From Actinernus sp. WN-2022 (Eukaryota > Cnidaria > Anthozoa > Actiniaria > Actinernidae), in assembly GCA_030867875.1 (NCBI GenBank), contig JAOWCC010000577.1, forward strand, positions 84,053,740 through 84,117,739: DNA of 64,000 nucleotides. The letters are read 5' to 3'. Within the stretch, counting starts at the first letter, position 1. Every line of letters begins with the position of its first letter. Below, in pieces: positions 23,892-35,189 of the stretch. Both the position numbers and the translations under genes were made by a program. The notes under the pieces were generated by a model that was given only the letters and a program-made list of their open reading frames with translations, did not search any database and was not told where the DNA came from.

Positions 23892-26800
23892 TAATCAGGC
23901 GCCGATCATGGCGGCCACAAAACTCTCTGCTCTCTCGATAATTTTACTGTTGCTCCATTTTACTACGATCGATGAAGTTTATATTTCGAAAACAATATGC
24001 CCATACACTAGTGCCTCATCCTCTGCTTATGCTAGGCCGCTTTGGAAGTTCGTTTTCCTAAATCTTGGCCAACTGGTTGCATCTAAGCGTCGCCTCGTCT
24101 CTAGTGGTTATCACCTATCGAGTCTCTCGGCGAAGAAGTTGACGAAACATGGATTCGTGTCACTTGCTGTGCCTGGTCACGACCCGCCTATCGACATCAC
24201 CATTTTCTGTGACATTTCTGTAAATCCCGGCCCGATCCTTCTTGACGATATTAGTGGAAACTCTTATCAAGATTGCTCGCTAACTCATGTCTGTAATTTA
24301 CATATTGACCAATTTCAACCACTGTTGCAGTACTCGAGGGACGATTTGATAAAGCTTCGGCAGAATTACAACATGTGGATTGATCCGTTAGTCTTCCGCT
24401 CTATCAGAATAAATGGAATCTTTAAATACAGAGGAAAGCGTGCTGGGAAAAGGATCAAGAATAGATCAACGACTAGAAGTTACTCGATCCCAACGAGAGT
24501 GTCTAAAAGGCCGAAGTTTTTAAACTCTACCATTAGGCGACCTAATTTACATAATGTTATAAACATTGCTCCTGCTCCATCGAACAATAATAGCCGAATT
24601 CAAATCCCACGTGGACCTACAAATACTGCTTCTATCCCAACCTTCCTGGTTTGCAATACACGCTCCTTGCTACCGAAAGTTGACGAGCTGGAGTGTATGG
24701 CTAGCCAAAACCATGTTGATCTCATTGGTGTCACCGAGACCTGGCTCTCTGATGATATTCCTGACTCAGCAGTCGCATTACGCGATTACATCTTATTTCG
24801 CAAGGATCGCCCCTCCCGCGGTGGTGGTGTGGCCGCATATGTCAACTCTGCAATTCCCTGTAAGCGACTTGCCGAATATGAGCTTAACGAAATTATAACT
24901 GAAACGCTATGGCTACAACTAAGACCTAGACGACTCCCGCGACAAATATCAATTATATTAGTAGCAGTTGTCTACCATCCTCCCCAGGCTACAGCCGCTG
25001 ACAATATCAATTTGTACAATCACATTCAAGAAGTTGTGGACGCATATTTACGTGACCACCCTGAATGTCTAATTTGTGTTGTTGGAGACTTCAACCCAAA
25101 CTCCACGAACATTTCATCCGCTTCCATCAAACGCGCGTGCGGTCTCACACAAATTGTGAAAGTCCTCACGCGAGACACTGGCACATTAGACTGGTGTCTT
25201 ACTAATCGGCAGAAAATTCTATCTACTCCCAGACAGCTCCCGAAGATAGGCTCGAGTGATCACTATTGTATTCTCGTCCAACCGTGCGTGCCTATGACAA
25301 AGGCACCTATTAAACAAACAGTCACCAGACGCGACACAAGGGATAGCTGCTTAAGGGAATTTGGCAGATGGATAACGTCGTTCTCGTGGCATCAACTGCA
25401 CGCACTCGAGTCATGTAAGAACAAGTTTGACTATTTCCACCGAACTCTGTTAGATGCTGTCGACCAGTTCTTACCAACTAAGGTTTCCCGTGTCCATCAT
25501 TCCGACAAGCCTTGGATGAGCTCTACAATAAAAGCGTGGATCGCCAAGAGACAAAGGTGTCTTGCTAAATACGGCAGGGACTCGCCATTGTTTAAGTTCT
25601 GGCGTAATAGAGTTCAACGTTCCATCAAGCACAGTAAGAGAGCGTTTTATGCTGCAAAGGTCAAAAGTTTGAAAGATACAAATATCGGGAAATGGTGGAA
25701 AGCTGTAAAAAATATATCTGGTACATCTAATAGGGAAAGTCGGTGGTATAGTCAACTTATTGACGGTTCTATTATTGACTCTGTTGAATGCCTGTGCGAG
25801 GAAATCAACAGGTTCTTTACTGGCCTCACTTCTGAGTTTGTCGCCCTTACACTCTCCGACGTCACAGGCATTGCTGTCCCAGAAATCCCTGAGGAGTTTT
25901 ATGTAACCACGAGGGAAGCATATAAGGCTTTGTGTTCAATCAAGACAAAGAAAGCCCCTGGCCCAGATGGAATCCCGAACATCGTGTTAAAACTATTTGC
26001 CTCCGAGCTGGCTCCAGTGATTGCTGACATCTATAATGCTTCCCTAAGGGAAGGCTTTATACCTCCCCTCCTGAAGTGTGCTGCTGTTTGTCCGGTTCCT
26101 AAACAGAGCCCACCCGCGAACATCGAAAATGACATTAGACCTATATCACTCACATGTCAGGTGGCTAAGTTGTTAGAAGGATTTACATTAGCTAGGATCC
26201 TTCCCTCCATCCTTGACGATCTGGACGATAAACAATTTGTTGTCGCCGGGAGGTCAACAGAACAAGCTCTAGCTTACCTCCTTCATTTAGCCCTTGAAGC
26301 TCTTGATAGGGGTCACTGCTCGTTAAGGTTCTTTTTTGCCGACTTCCGAAAGGGGTTTGACCTTATTGACCATGGTATTTTACTAGATAAGCTTTCTAAG
26401 TTTAAGTTTCATAATTGTTTATTAAGATGGATAGTCTCGTTCTTGCAGGGTAGATCCCAATTTGTACGTATTACCTCGACACGCTCAGCATCGCATGTTC
26501 TTAATGGTGGAATACCCCAGAGAACAAAGCTAGGCCCTATCTTGTTCGCAGTTATGGTTAACGATCTCCTACCCTCATGGGGCCCACGTGCTAAGTTCGT
26601 AGATGACTTAACAGCTTTAGAAATTATTCCTAGAAACTCACCATCTTTATTAAATTTTATTGTAGACGATATTCAATCTTTCGCAGTCAATAATAATATG
26701 CAATTAAATCCTCGTAAATGTAAGGTTATGTCGATTGACTTTTTACACTATAATAGTTGCGTGATGCGACCCATTGCTACCGGCGGAAGCTATATAGAGT

Positions 26801-27442
26801 GCGTGAAGTCCTTCAAGCTTCTCGGGGTATTTATCTCAGAGGAACTCACGTGGGTTGTCCACTGCGATTATGTAGTCAAAAAAGCCAATCGGAGGCTGTA
26901 TGCCCTGAGGCAACTCAAAAAGTGTGGTGTCCCTTCTGCGGACATCGTTATTATTTACTGTATAGTAATTAGATCTGTCATAGAATATGCGTGTGTCGTG
27001 TATGCCAGCCTTCCATTATACCTATCAAATGCCCTGGAAAATATCCAGAAAAGGGCATTGTCCATCATTTTTCCGCGTATTGTTTACGGCGAAGCATTGG
27101 AAAAGGCGGGTATCCCTACTCTAGCCGATCGTCGACTAGCGGCGTGTAAGAAATTTATAAGCAACATTAAGCCGGGTAATCCCATCTACCCCCTAATACA
27201 TAACAGAGTAATAAACTCATTGGCGCAGTACTCGCTGAGATCGGGCAAAGGCAGTTACCCAATAGCCACTAAAACTGACCGTTTTAGCAATTTCGTAACT
27301 GTGAAATTCCAAGGTATCTAAATTTAACTTATATCATATAGTACGTATTTATTTATTTATATAATCAGTATCCCATTATTAAGTGTAATCAGCCTGTAAT
27401 TCAATATACATTGCAAGAGGCGTGAATAAACTAATTATTATT
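23892..27442 (+). mobile_element. Nearly full-length CR1/L2-like non-LTR retrotransposon
   Basis: The element is bounded by a 26-bp direct repeat beginning ATTCTAGCCACTTCTAAATG (23866-23891 and 27443-27468), where the array normally has one copy; this is a clear target-site duplication. It holds a single long ORF, a 3' UTR of about 120 bp and a short ATT-rich tail. The 5' UTR is only 16 bp, so some 5' truncation may have occurred upstream of the start codon. The intact ORF and clean duplication suggest relatively recent insertion. Confidence 0.93.
23908..27321 (+). CDS. LINE polyprotein: 2A-like motif, endonuclease, reverse transcriptase
   Basis: An uninterrupted 1137-residue ORF. Residues 1-20 are hydrophobic and signal-peptide-like (LSIILLLLHF). 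DISVNPGP at residues 102-109 resembles the 2A ribosome-skipping motif, with Ser where Glu is usual. Residues about 246-460 form an APE-type endonuclease (TETW, GDFNPN, SSDH). Residues about 670-910 form the reverse transcriptase: KAPGPDGIP, FADFRKGFDLIDH (motif A), GIPQRTKLGP (motif B) and FVDDLT (motif C). The C-terminus (LGVFISEELTW and following) is typical of CR1/L2-group elements. The protein would nick DNA and prime reverse transcription of its own RNA at the target. Motif B carries Arg-872 where Gly is nearly universal (codon AGA, 26521-26523), which may impair activity. The ATG is the first in frame after the target duplication. No frameshift or stop is present. Confidence 0.93.
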   Translation: MAATKLSALSIILLLLHFTTIDEVYISKTICPYTSASSSAYARPLWKFVFLNLGQLVASKRRLVSSGYHLSSLSAKKLTKHGFVSLAVPGHDPPIDITIFCDISVNPGPILLDDISGNSYQDCSLTHVCNLHIDQFQPLLQYSRDDLIKLRQNYNMWIDPLVFRSIRINGIFKYRGKRAGKRIKNRSTTRSYSIPTRVSKRPKFLNSTIRRPNLHNVINIAPAPSNNNSRIQIPRGPTNTASIPTFLVCNTRSLLPKVDELECMASQNHVDLIGVTETWLSDDIPDSAVALRDYILFRKDRPSRGGGVAAYVNSAIPCKRLAEYELNEIITETLWLQLRPRRLPRQISIILVAVVYHPPQATAADNINLYNHIQEVVDAYLRDHPECLICVVGDFNPNSTNISSASIKRACGLTQIVKVLTRDTGTLDWCLTNRQKILSTPRQLPKIGSSDHYCILVQPCVPMTKAPIKQTVTRRDTRDSCLREFGRWITSFSWHQLHALESCKNKFDYFHRTLLDAVDQFLPTKVSRVHHSDKPWMSSTIKAWIAKRQRCLAKYGRDSPLFKFWRNRVQRSIKHSKRAFYAAKVKSLKDTNIGKWWKAVKNISGTSNRESRWYSQLIDGSIIDSVECLCEEINRFFTGLTSEFVALTLSDVTGIAVPEIPEEFYVTTREAYKALCSIKTKKAPGPDGIPNIVLKLFASELAPVIADIYNASLREGFIPPLLKCAAVCPVPKQSPPANIENDIRPISLTCQVAKLLEGFTLARILPSILDDLDDKQFVVAGRSTEQALAYLLHLALEALDRGHCSLRFFFADFRKGFDLIDHGILLDKLSKFKFHNCLLRWIVSFLQGRSQFVRITSTRSASHVLNGGIPQRTKLGPILFAVMVNDLLPSWGPRAKFVDDLTALEIIPRNSPSLLNFIVDDIQSFAVNNNMQLNPRKCKVMSIDFLHYNSCVMRPIATGGSYIECVKSFKLLGVFISEELTWVVHCDYVVKKANRRLYALRQLKKCGVPSADIVIIYCIVIRSVIEYACVVYASLPLYLSNALENIQKRALSIIFPRIVYGEALEKAGIPTLADRRLAACKKFISNIKPGNPIYPLIHNRVINSLAQYSLRSGKGSYPIATKTDRFSNFVTVKFQGI

Positions 27443-28528
27443 ATTCTAGCCACTTCTAAATGGAATAGGGTTCCATTATGAACAGGAAAGGCATAGCATT
27501 TTCCACCCCTCCCCCCTCAGTTTTGCAGGGTTCGCATTTCTTACCCCACATTTGCAACCAATAGGTTGTGTTCGTCGTGTTTATTACCAACACTATGATT
27601 TTAGCGCTGCAACTTCATTCAAGCCATTTCTGATGGGGAGGGCACCTTTATTAACAGGAAATGCATAGCATTTTCCACCCCTCCCCCCTCAGTTTTGCAG
27701 GGTTCGCATTTCTTACCCCAAATTTGGAACCAATATGTTGTGTTCATCGTGTTTAGTACCAAAACTATGATTTTAATGCTGTAACGTTATTGAATCCAGT
27801 TCTGGACTGCGAAATAGAAAATTAATCCTGTCCCAGGATGCTTTGCGGCCAAAACCAAAAAGGCGATGGATTTATAGACGTAGAAAGGAACATGGTAGAG
27901 ACATGGGGTTTACACCAAAATGTTACCCATAGAAAACTGCAGGGGGTCTTCTTAATTTGGTTAACATTGATGTTCAGGGGGGAAAATGACAGCTAAAATA
28001 AAATTTCAAAATGGCTTAACCCCCCCTGGACTTCATTTGCGCGAATATTACATCAAAAATTAAATCTAGTTGGATGAAATTACATATGATAGGCTTGTTT
28101 TAATTCACATTAACATAGCGCAACGTACCTAACATTAACACCTCCAAGCTAAAAATTACAATTATTCCCTACCCCACTCCCCCTGGAAATGGTATACCCA
28201 TTTGTCTTAGCAAAATGTCTCCGAGATGTCATTCATGACAAAACTGATCGGTTTTTAAAATTTCACGTTCAGCACCGAAACACAGAATTGACGTTAACCA
28301 GTTGCCCAGGCCCCGCTCGGCCAAGCAAAAAGCGAGAAAAAACGCCTTAACCCCCCCTGAATTTCATTTGCGCGAATTAGTACGCAAAAATTTCATCTAG
28401 TTGAGCGAAATTACATAAGATAGGCTGGTTCGTATGCCATTAACTATGCGCTAGATACCGAACATTAATTAATTAATTAATTAATTATTTAATGATTGTA
28501 TTATTTCTATGTTTATCGTTAGGAACTA

Positions 28529-29290
28529 GTGGATACCGCTAGCGATAATCCAACATATGTGTTAGACGCTAGCTAGGTCGTAGCGCGTTTTGGATAGCGC
28601 CATGCACCTTGCATGGTAGTGATCATACCTGTATGGTTATTTTCCACCTACTAAGGCTCAACTGGAATTTTGGAGTACTTCTCGTGGAAATAAGTGGCCT
28701 AAACATCCACCAAAAAAGTTTCTCCTTGAAATGTTTGTTATTTTCCATCCAAGTGCATAGAATTTCATCACATTCGTTGTGTTCGTCGTGTTTACCACCA
28801 AAACTATGATTTTAACGCTGCAACGTTATTTAATCCAGTTCTGGACTCGAAACTGTCCCAGCATGGTTTGCGGCCAAAACGGAAAGGGCGATGGATTTTT
28901 ACGGGTAGAAAGGAACATCGTCAAGACATGGGGTTTTCACCAAAATGTTACCCATAGAAAACTGCAGGGGGTCGTCTTCATTTGGTTGACATTAAAGTTC
29001 AGGGGGGGAATGACAGGCAAAACAAATTTCAAAACCGCTTAACCCCCCCTGAACTTCATTTGCACGAGTTTTACATAAAAAAAATGATGAAAGTACACCA
29101 GATAGGCTGGTTAGTATTTTCCCCAGCTATGCGCAACATAGCTAACATTAAACCATGAATTACAAATATTCCCTACCCCACCCCCCTGGAAATGGTATAC
29201 CCATTTCTTTTTGCAACATGACTCGGGAATGTCATTCATGACAAAACTGATCGGTTTCTAAATGTTCAAATTCATAGCGAATTGGACAGA
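28529..29290 (+). repeat. Satellite unit d (old, truncated)
   Basis: The head (box, CCATGCA-CTTGCATGG, CTACTAAGGCTCAACTGGAA) runs directly to TTCGTTGTGTTCGTCGTGTT, skipping most of the subrepeat. It then runs to ATTCATGACAAAACTGATCG, where similarity stops near 29275 and unrelated sequence begins. It is an internally deleted, truncated module A. Confidence 0.8.
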
Positions 29291-29300
29291 AGCAAAATGA

Positions 29301-30890
29301 GATCCCATCTCTGCTCCCCCAACCCCCTCACGGGCGCTGCAGGATTTGGGAGCACAGTCTCTACAGAGTCCCACCCAAACCGGTCCACCCGTATGAGGTT
29401 CTCATATTAGATCACCTTCAGCGGCGCTTTTTATAGCTGAAATTGGAGGCTTCAATCATCCATGTGGGAGACATTAATAGATGGAATATGTAGAAACAAG
29501 AGCCCATCTGGGCTTTCACTCGGGCCACATGAGATTGAAGATGAAATACACTTTCATTTGAAATCCTTTTAGTAACTAACCAAAGGGAAGAATTATTAGC
29601 TGAATTTAGCAGTCTTTAGGAGTGGCCGGTAGCGCGGTGACATGCATTCTCTGCTCCCCTACTATATATATTTCTCGTGTATGCAAATTAAAGAAGTTGA
29701 TCACTACTTATTCATGTACCGCACGCTTACAATTTAGTCTGCTGTTCTCCAGGTTCAGAGTACTAATAGATGAGTGTCTCAAATATATGTTTATATTTGT
29801 CCCATATTATAAGTTGTATCCTGTCCACCTATGATGGAGCTATCATATGATATATTTCTCTACTGTTCATTCTACCCTGCGGCTCTTTATCGCAGCTCGC
29901 TTCCATATCAGGTATTTATTAACTGAAATGCCTGTTGGTTATATACCCTCCTTCCCAAAACTGATCTGCTCATTATATTACAGAACTATAAAGGGAACCG
30001 TTGGAAGCCTTTAATTTCTCGAACCAAAACCTCGGCCGTGAGAGGATTCTTGTTTAAGTTGACCAATATTGATTCGCTCATCATACATTATTCTGTGCGA
30101 GTGTTTATTTCTCCGGGGTATTTCTGACAGCCAAAAACACGCTCAAAATTATTTTAGTGCATGTTGGCCTACAGATCACGGTGTTTGCGCTGGTATGTAT
30201 TATGACCGAGAGGCATAAAACCTACGAAACGTACCTCAAACAAGAATACCGTCCGATGGCAAAATCTATCAGCGCCACGAGGTCAACAAATCGACAAAGA
30301 AATGCAGATATAAACACGCAATGATTTCAACCTCACCGTACCTTAATTCATGACCTGACAAGACACTGTTCAGTTTCACTTTCACTCTCAGCTTTGCTCT
30401 TGAGTTTGAGTTCGGCTTTGTTAAAGACTTTTTATTCAGTTGTATGGTATTGTGCAGTATATTTGAGTATACCAATCCACAGAGATTCCAATAACAAAGC
30501 CGTGGCGAAAGAGAAGCTTAAACGAGAAATATTTTGTCCTCATAGAAAAACACAACATCTTGCCCTTTCTATCGAAGAAGCCTTGGTTTCAGCAGAAAGG
30601 AAAACGCTAAATTCCAATTCGATGTGTGTGGATCGGATCTTTGAGTCCTTCAGGTCCGGCGTCGTGTCGTATATAAAATCACAGGCCATCTGGGTAAAAA
30701 ACGTGGTCTCATCTCTGCTCCCCCTACTCCCTCACGGGCGCTGTAGAATTTGGGAGCAGAGTCTCTACAGAGTCCCCACCCATACCGGTCCACCCGTATC
30801 AGGTTCTCGTATTATATCACCTTCAGCTGCGCTTTTTATAGCTGAAATGGGAGGCTTCAATCATCCATGTGGGAGACATTAATAGATGGA
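29301..30890. mobile_element. 1.59-kb segment bounded by 185-bp direct repeats
   Basis: 29301-29485 and 30705-30890 are direct copies (shared CATCTCTGCTCCCC, TCACGGGCGCTG, GTCTCTACAGAGTCCC, AGGCTTCAATCATCCATGTG) with about 10 percent divergence. They enclose 1.2 kb of non-satellite sequence without a recognisable protein. The arrangement could be terminal repeats of a small non-autonomous retroelement or a segmental duplication. The ends do not show clear TG...CA termini or a target duplication. A smaller direct repeat (ACACGAAAGTTGT-TAATATCAA) follows at 30890 and 30964. Confidence 0.55.
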
Positions 30891-31004
30891 CACGAAAGTT
30901 GTCTAATATCAACCCGATCAAGAGCCCATAACCAAGAGCGTCCATATCTCATATATATAGATGGACACGAAAGTTGTTTAATATCAACGCGATATGATCT
31001 CAAG

Positions 31005-31426
31005 TGGATATCGAACTAATACAGACAATGTAACACAATTTCATGAAAATAGGACTAGAAAATATGACACTGCACCCCCTGGATTTAATTTTCGCTAACA
31101 ATGTCAAAATTCGAGCTCTACGCTAAAAACTACTTCAGATAACATAAATTGTGTTTATTTATCTCTTTTTATTATTACACAAGTGGATACCACAAACTAT
31201 AATCAGACACAATACTGAAAATGTAAAATAATTATTATTTCGGTCTCACCCTCCTCCCAGCCCAGCCCCCATCCTCCCAGCCCCCATCCTCCCCCCCCCC
31301 CCCCCCCCCGATAAAAAAAATAAAATCCGAGCTCTACATCAAATACAACTTTAGATAACATCAATAATATTGTGTTTCTTTATCTCCTGTTATTATTCAT
31401 TTTATTATATCTACTATATTACACTA
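31005..31426 (+). repeat. Diverged satellite C modules (two)
   Basis: Two module-C-like copies start at 31005 (decayed box GTGGATATCGAACTAATACA) and 31183 (box GTGGATACCACAAACTATAA). Both include TCGAGCTCTAC or CCGAGCTCTAC, the TTCAGATAACAT-like segment and T-rich CTCCTGTTATTATTCATTTT ends. The second contains CGGTCTCACCCTCCTCCCAG and a C run of about 19. Confidence 0.75.
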
Positions 31427-33308
31427 GTGGATACCGCTAACGATAATCCAACACGTGTGTTAGACGCTAGCTAGGTCATAGTGCGTTTTGGGTAGTGCCA
31501 TGCAACTTGCATGGTAGTGATCATGGGTGTGTGGTTATTTTCCACCTACTAAAGCTCAACTGGAATTTTGGAGCACTTCTCGTGGAAATAAGTGGCCTAA
31601 ACATCAGTCGAAAAAGTTTCTCCTTGAAACGATTGTTATTTTGCATCCAAGTGCATGGAATGTCATCACAAGCTCGCGAACTGACAGTCATCCGCAGTTC
31701 ATGCCGCATGGCAGTTGTCGCGTCGAGTAGAGAAAACAAGGTTTTAACTCTGCCACATCACTCCATGCATTGTGATTTGAAGCTGCAACCTCATTCTAGC
31801 CACTTCTAAATGGGGGAGGGTTCCATTATGATCAGGAAAGGCATAGGATTTTCCACCCCTCCCCCCTCAGTTTTGCAAGGTTCGCATTTCTAACCCCAAA
31901 TTTCTAGCAATATGTTGTGTTCGTCGTGTTTACTAACAAAAGCATTATTTTGAAGCTGCAACTTCATTCTAGCCACTTCTAATGGGGGAGGGTTGCATTA
32001 TTAACAGGAAATGCATAGGATTGTTCACCCCTCCCCCCTCAGTTTTGCATGGTTCGCATATTTTACCCCAAATTTCCAAGCAATATGTTGTGTTCGTCGT
32101 GTTTACCACGCAAACTAAGATTTTAACGCTGCAACGTTATTTCATCCAGTTCTGGACTCGGAAATAGGCAATGAAACTGTCCCAGCATGCTTTGCGGCCA
32201 AAACGGAAAGGGCGATGGATTTTTACGGGTAGAAAGGAACATCGTACAGACATGGGGATTTTACCAAAATGTTACCCATAGAAAACTGCAGGGGTTCCTC
32301 GTAATGTGGTTGACATTAAAGTTCAGGGGGGGGGAATGCTAGCAAAAACAAAACTTCAAAACGACTTAACCTCCCCTGAACTTCATTTGCGCGAGTAATA
32401 ACGCAAATATTTAATCTAGTTGGGCAAAAATACATAGGATAGGCTAGTTTTGAATCCTTTAACTATTAGCTACATATGAAACATAAGCTATCAATTACAA
32501 TTATTCCCTACCCCACCCCCCCTGGAAATAGTATACCCATTTGTGTTAGCACAATGTCTCCGGAATGTCATTCATAACAAAACTGATCGGTTTCTAAGTT
32601 TTCACGTTCAACACCGAAACACAGAATTGACGTTAACCAGTTGCCCAGGCCCCGCTCGGCCAAGCAAAAAGCGAGAAAAAACGGCTTAACCCCCCTGAAC
32701 TTCATTTGCGCGAGCGTTAACGCAAAAAAATAATCTAGTTGGGTGAAATTACATCAGATAGGCTGGTTTTTATGCCATTAACTATGCGCTAGATACCGAA
32801 CATTAATTATTTAATTAATTAATTAATTAATTAATTATTTAATGATCGTATTATTTCTATGTTTATCGTTAGGAACAAGTGGATACCGCTAACGATAATC
32901 AGACACTACTAAAAATGTAAAATGATTATTATTTCGGTCTCACCCTCCTCCCAGCCCACCCCCAACCTCAAATACTACTTTAGGTAACATCATCTGTTTC
33001 TTTTTAATATCTCCTATTGTTATTCATTTTACTATATCCATTATATTTCACAAGTGGATACCGCTAACGATAATCACAATATAATATTGGAATTGATTTA
33101 ATGAAAATCAAGATTAAAAATAATTATTATTTCGGTCTCACCCTCCTCCCAGCCCCCTCTCCAGTCCCCCTGCCCTCAGTGGATTGATCTTTTCAAGAAA
33201 ATGATATCAAAATTCGAGCTCTACTGCAAAAACGACTTCAGATAACATCAATTGTGTTTCTTTATCTCCTGTTATTATTCATTTTATTATATCTATTATA
33301 TTACACTA
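31427..33308 (+). repeat. Satellite higher-order unit 1 (A+B+C), chimeric head
   Basis: Module A is 31427-32878 (1452 bp), B 32879-33053 (175 bp) and C 33054-33308 (255 bp); each opens with GTGGATACCGCTAACGATAA. The first 0.35 kb carries old-type variants (CCAACACGTGTGTTAG, GATCATGGGTGTGTGGTTAT). From about 31930 onward it matches the young units almost base for base. No coding potential: the short frames here are shared only because the copies are nearly identical. Confidence 0.93.
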
Positions 33309-35189
33309 GTGGATACCGCTAACGATAATCCAACATGTGTGTTGGACGCTAGCTAGGTCATAGCGAGTGTTGGGCAGTGCCATGCAACTTGCATGGTAGT
33401 GAACCTGGGTGTATGGTGTTTTCCCACCTACTAAGGCACAACTGGAATTTTGGAGCACTTCCCGTGGAAATAAGTGGCCTAAACGTCATCGAGAAAGTTT
33501 CTCCTTGAAACGATTGTTATTTTGCATCCAAGTGCATGGAATGTCATCACCAGCTCGCGAACTGACCGCCTTCCGCAGTTCATGCCGCATGGCAGTTGTC
33601 GCGTCGAGTACAGAAACCATGGTTTTAACTCTGCCACATCACTCCATGCATTGTGATTTGAAGCTGCAACCTCATTCTAGCCACTTCTAAATAGGGGAGG
33701 GTTCCATTATGAACAGGAAAGGCATAGGATTTTCCACCTCTCCCCCTCAGTTTTGCAAGGTTCGCATTTCTAACCCCAAATTTCTAGCAATATGTTGTGT
33801 TCGTCGTGTTTACTAACAAAAGCATTATTTTGAAGCTGCAACTTCATTCTAGCCACTTCTAATGGGGGAGGGTTGCATTATTAACAGGAAATGCATAGGA
33901 TTTTTCACCCCTCCCCCCTCAGTTTTGCATGGTTCGCATATTTTACCCCAAATTTCCAAGCAATATGTTGTGTTCGTCGTGTTTACCACGCAAACTAAGA
34001 TTTTAACGCTGCAACGTTAGTTCATCCAGTTCTGGACTCGGAAATAGGCAATGAAACTGTCCCAGCATGCTTTGCGGCCAAAACGGAAAGGGCGATGGAT
34101 TTTTACGGGTAGAAAGGAACATCGTACAGACATGGGGATTTTACCAAAATGTTACCCATAGAAAACTGCAGGGGTTCCTCGTAATGTGGTTGACATTAAA
34201 GTTCAGGGGGGGGGAATGCTAGCAAAAACAAAACTTCAAAACGACTTAACCTCCCCTGAACTTCATTTGCGCGAGTAATAACGCAAATATTTAATCTAGT
34301 TGGGCAAAAATACATAGGATAGGCTAGTTTTGAATCCTTTAACTATTAGCTACATATGAAACATAAGCTATCAATTACAATTATTCCCTACCCCACCCCC
34401 CCTGGAAATAGTATACCCATTTGTGTTAGCACAATGTCTCCGGAATGTCATTCATAACAAAACTGATCGGTTTCTAAGTTTTCACGTTCAACACCGAAAC
34501 ACAGAATTGACGTTAACCAGTTGCCCAGGCCCCGCTCGGCCAAGCAAAAAGCGAGAAAAAACGGCTTAACCCCCCTGAACTTCATTTGCGCGAGCGTTAA
34601 CGCAAAAAAATAATCTAGTTGGGTGAAATTACATCAGATAGGCTGGTTTTTATGCCATTAACTATGCGCTAGATACCGAACATTAATTATTTAATTAATT
34701 AATTAATTAATTAATTATTTAATGATCGTATTATTTCTATGTTTATCGTTAGGAACAAGTGGATACCGCTAACGATAATCAGACACTACTAAAAATGTAA
34801 AATGATTATTATTTCGGTCTCACCCTCCTCCCAGCCCACCCCCCAACCTCAAATACTACTTTAGGTAACATCATCTGTTTCTTTTTAATATCTCCTATTG
34901 TTATTCATTTTACTATATCCATTATATTTCACAAGTGGATACCGCTAACGATAATCACAATATAATATTGGAATTGATTTAATGAAAATCAAGATTAAAA
35001 ATAATTATTATTTCGGTCTCACCCTCCTCCCAGCCCCCTCTCCAGTCCCCCTGCCCTCAGTGGATTGATCTTTTCAAGAAAATGATATCAAAATTCGAGC
35101 TCTACTGCAAAAACGACTTCAGATAACATCAATTGTGTTTCTTTATCTCCTGTTATTATTCATTTTATTATATCTATTATATTACACTA
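33309..35189 (+). repeat. Satellite higher-order unit 2 (A+B+C, 1881 bp)
   Basis: Near-identical to units 3-5. The head carries CCAACATGTGTGTTGG (33330-33345) and CCATGCAACTTGCATGG (33380-33396), both perfect stem-loops. Module A ends in (TTAA)n and TTATCGTTAG, which pairs with CTAACGATAA of the next box. Confidence 0.95.

Larger units (their letters stand above)
23494..28528 (+). repeat. Satellite unit c (old, interrupted by a LINE)
   Basis: A module-A copy whose head spans 23494-23891 and whose remainder spans 27443-28528, split by a LINE of about 3.55 kb. The right part holds two roughly 170-bp subrepeats (27469-27610 and 27630-27790), then the paired CTTCATTTGCGCGA segments, (AATT)n and TTATCGTTAGG. 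Confidence 0.85.

Noticed and set aside
24566..24898. 110-codon frame inside the LINE in another frame
   Set aside because: Overlaps the strongly supported 1137-residue polyprotein and shows no domain.
30394..30882. 162-codon frame running into the second 185-bp direct repeat
   Set aside because: No domain. It extends through a non-coding repeat whose other copy lacks the frame.
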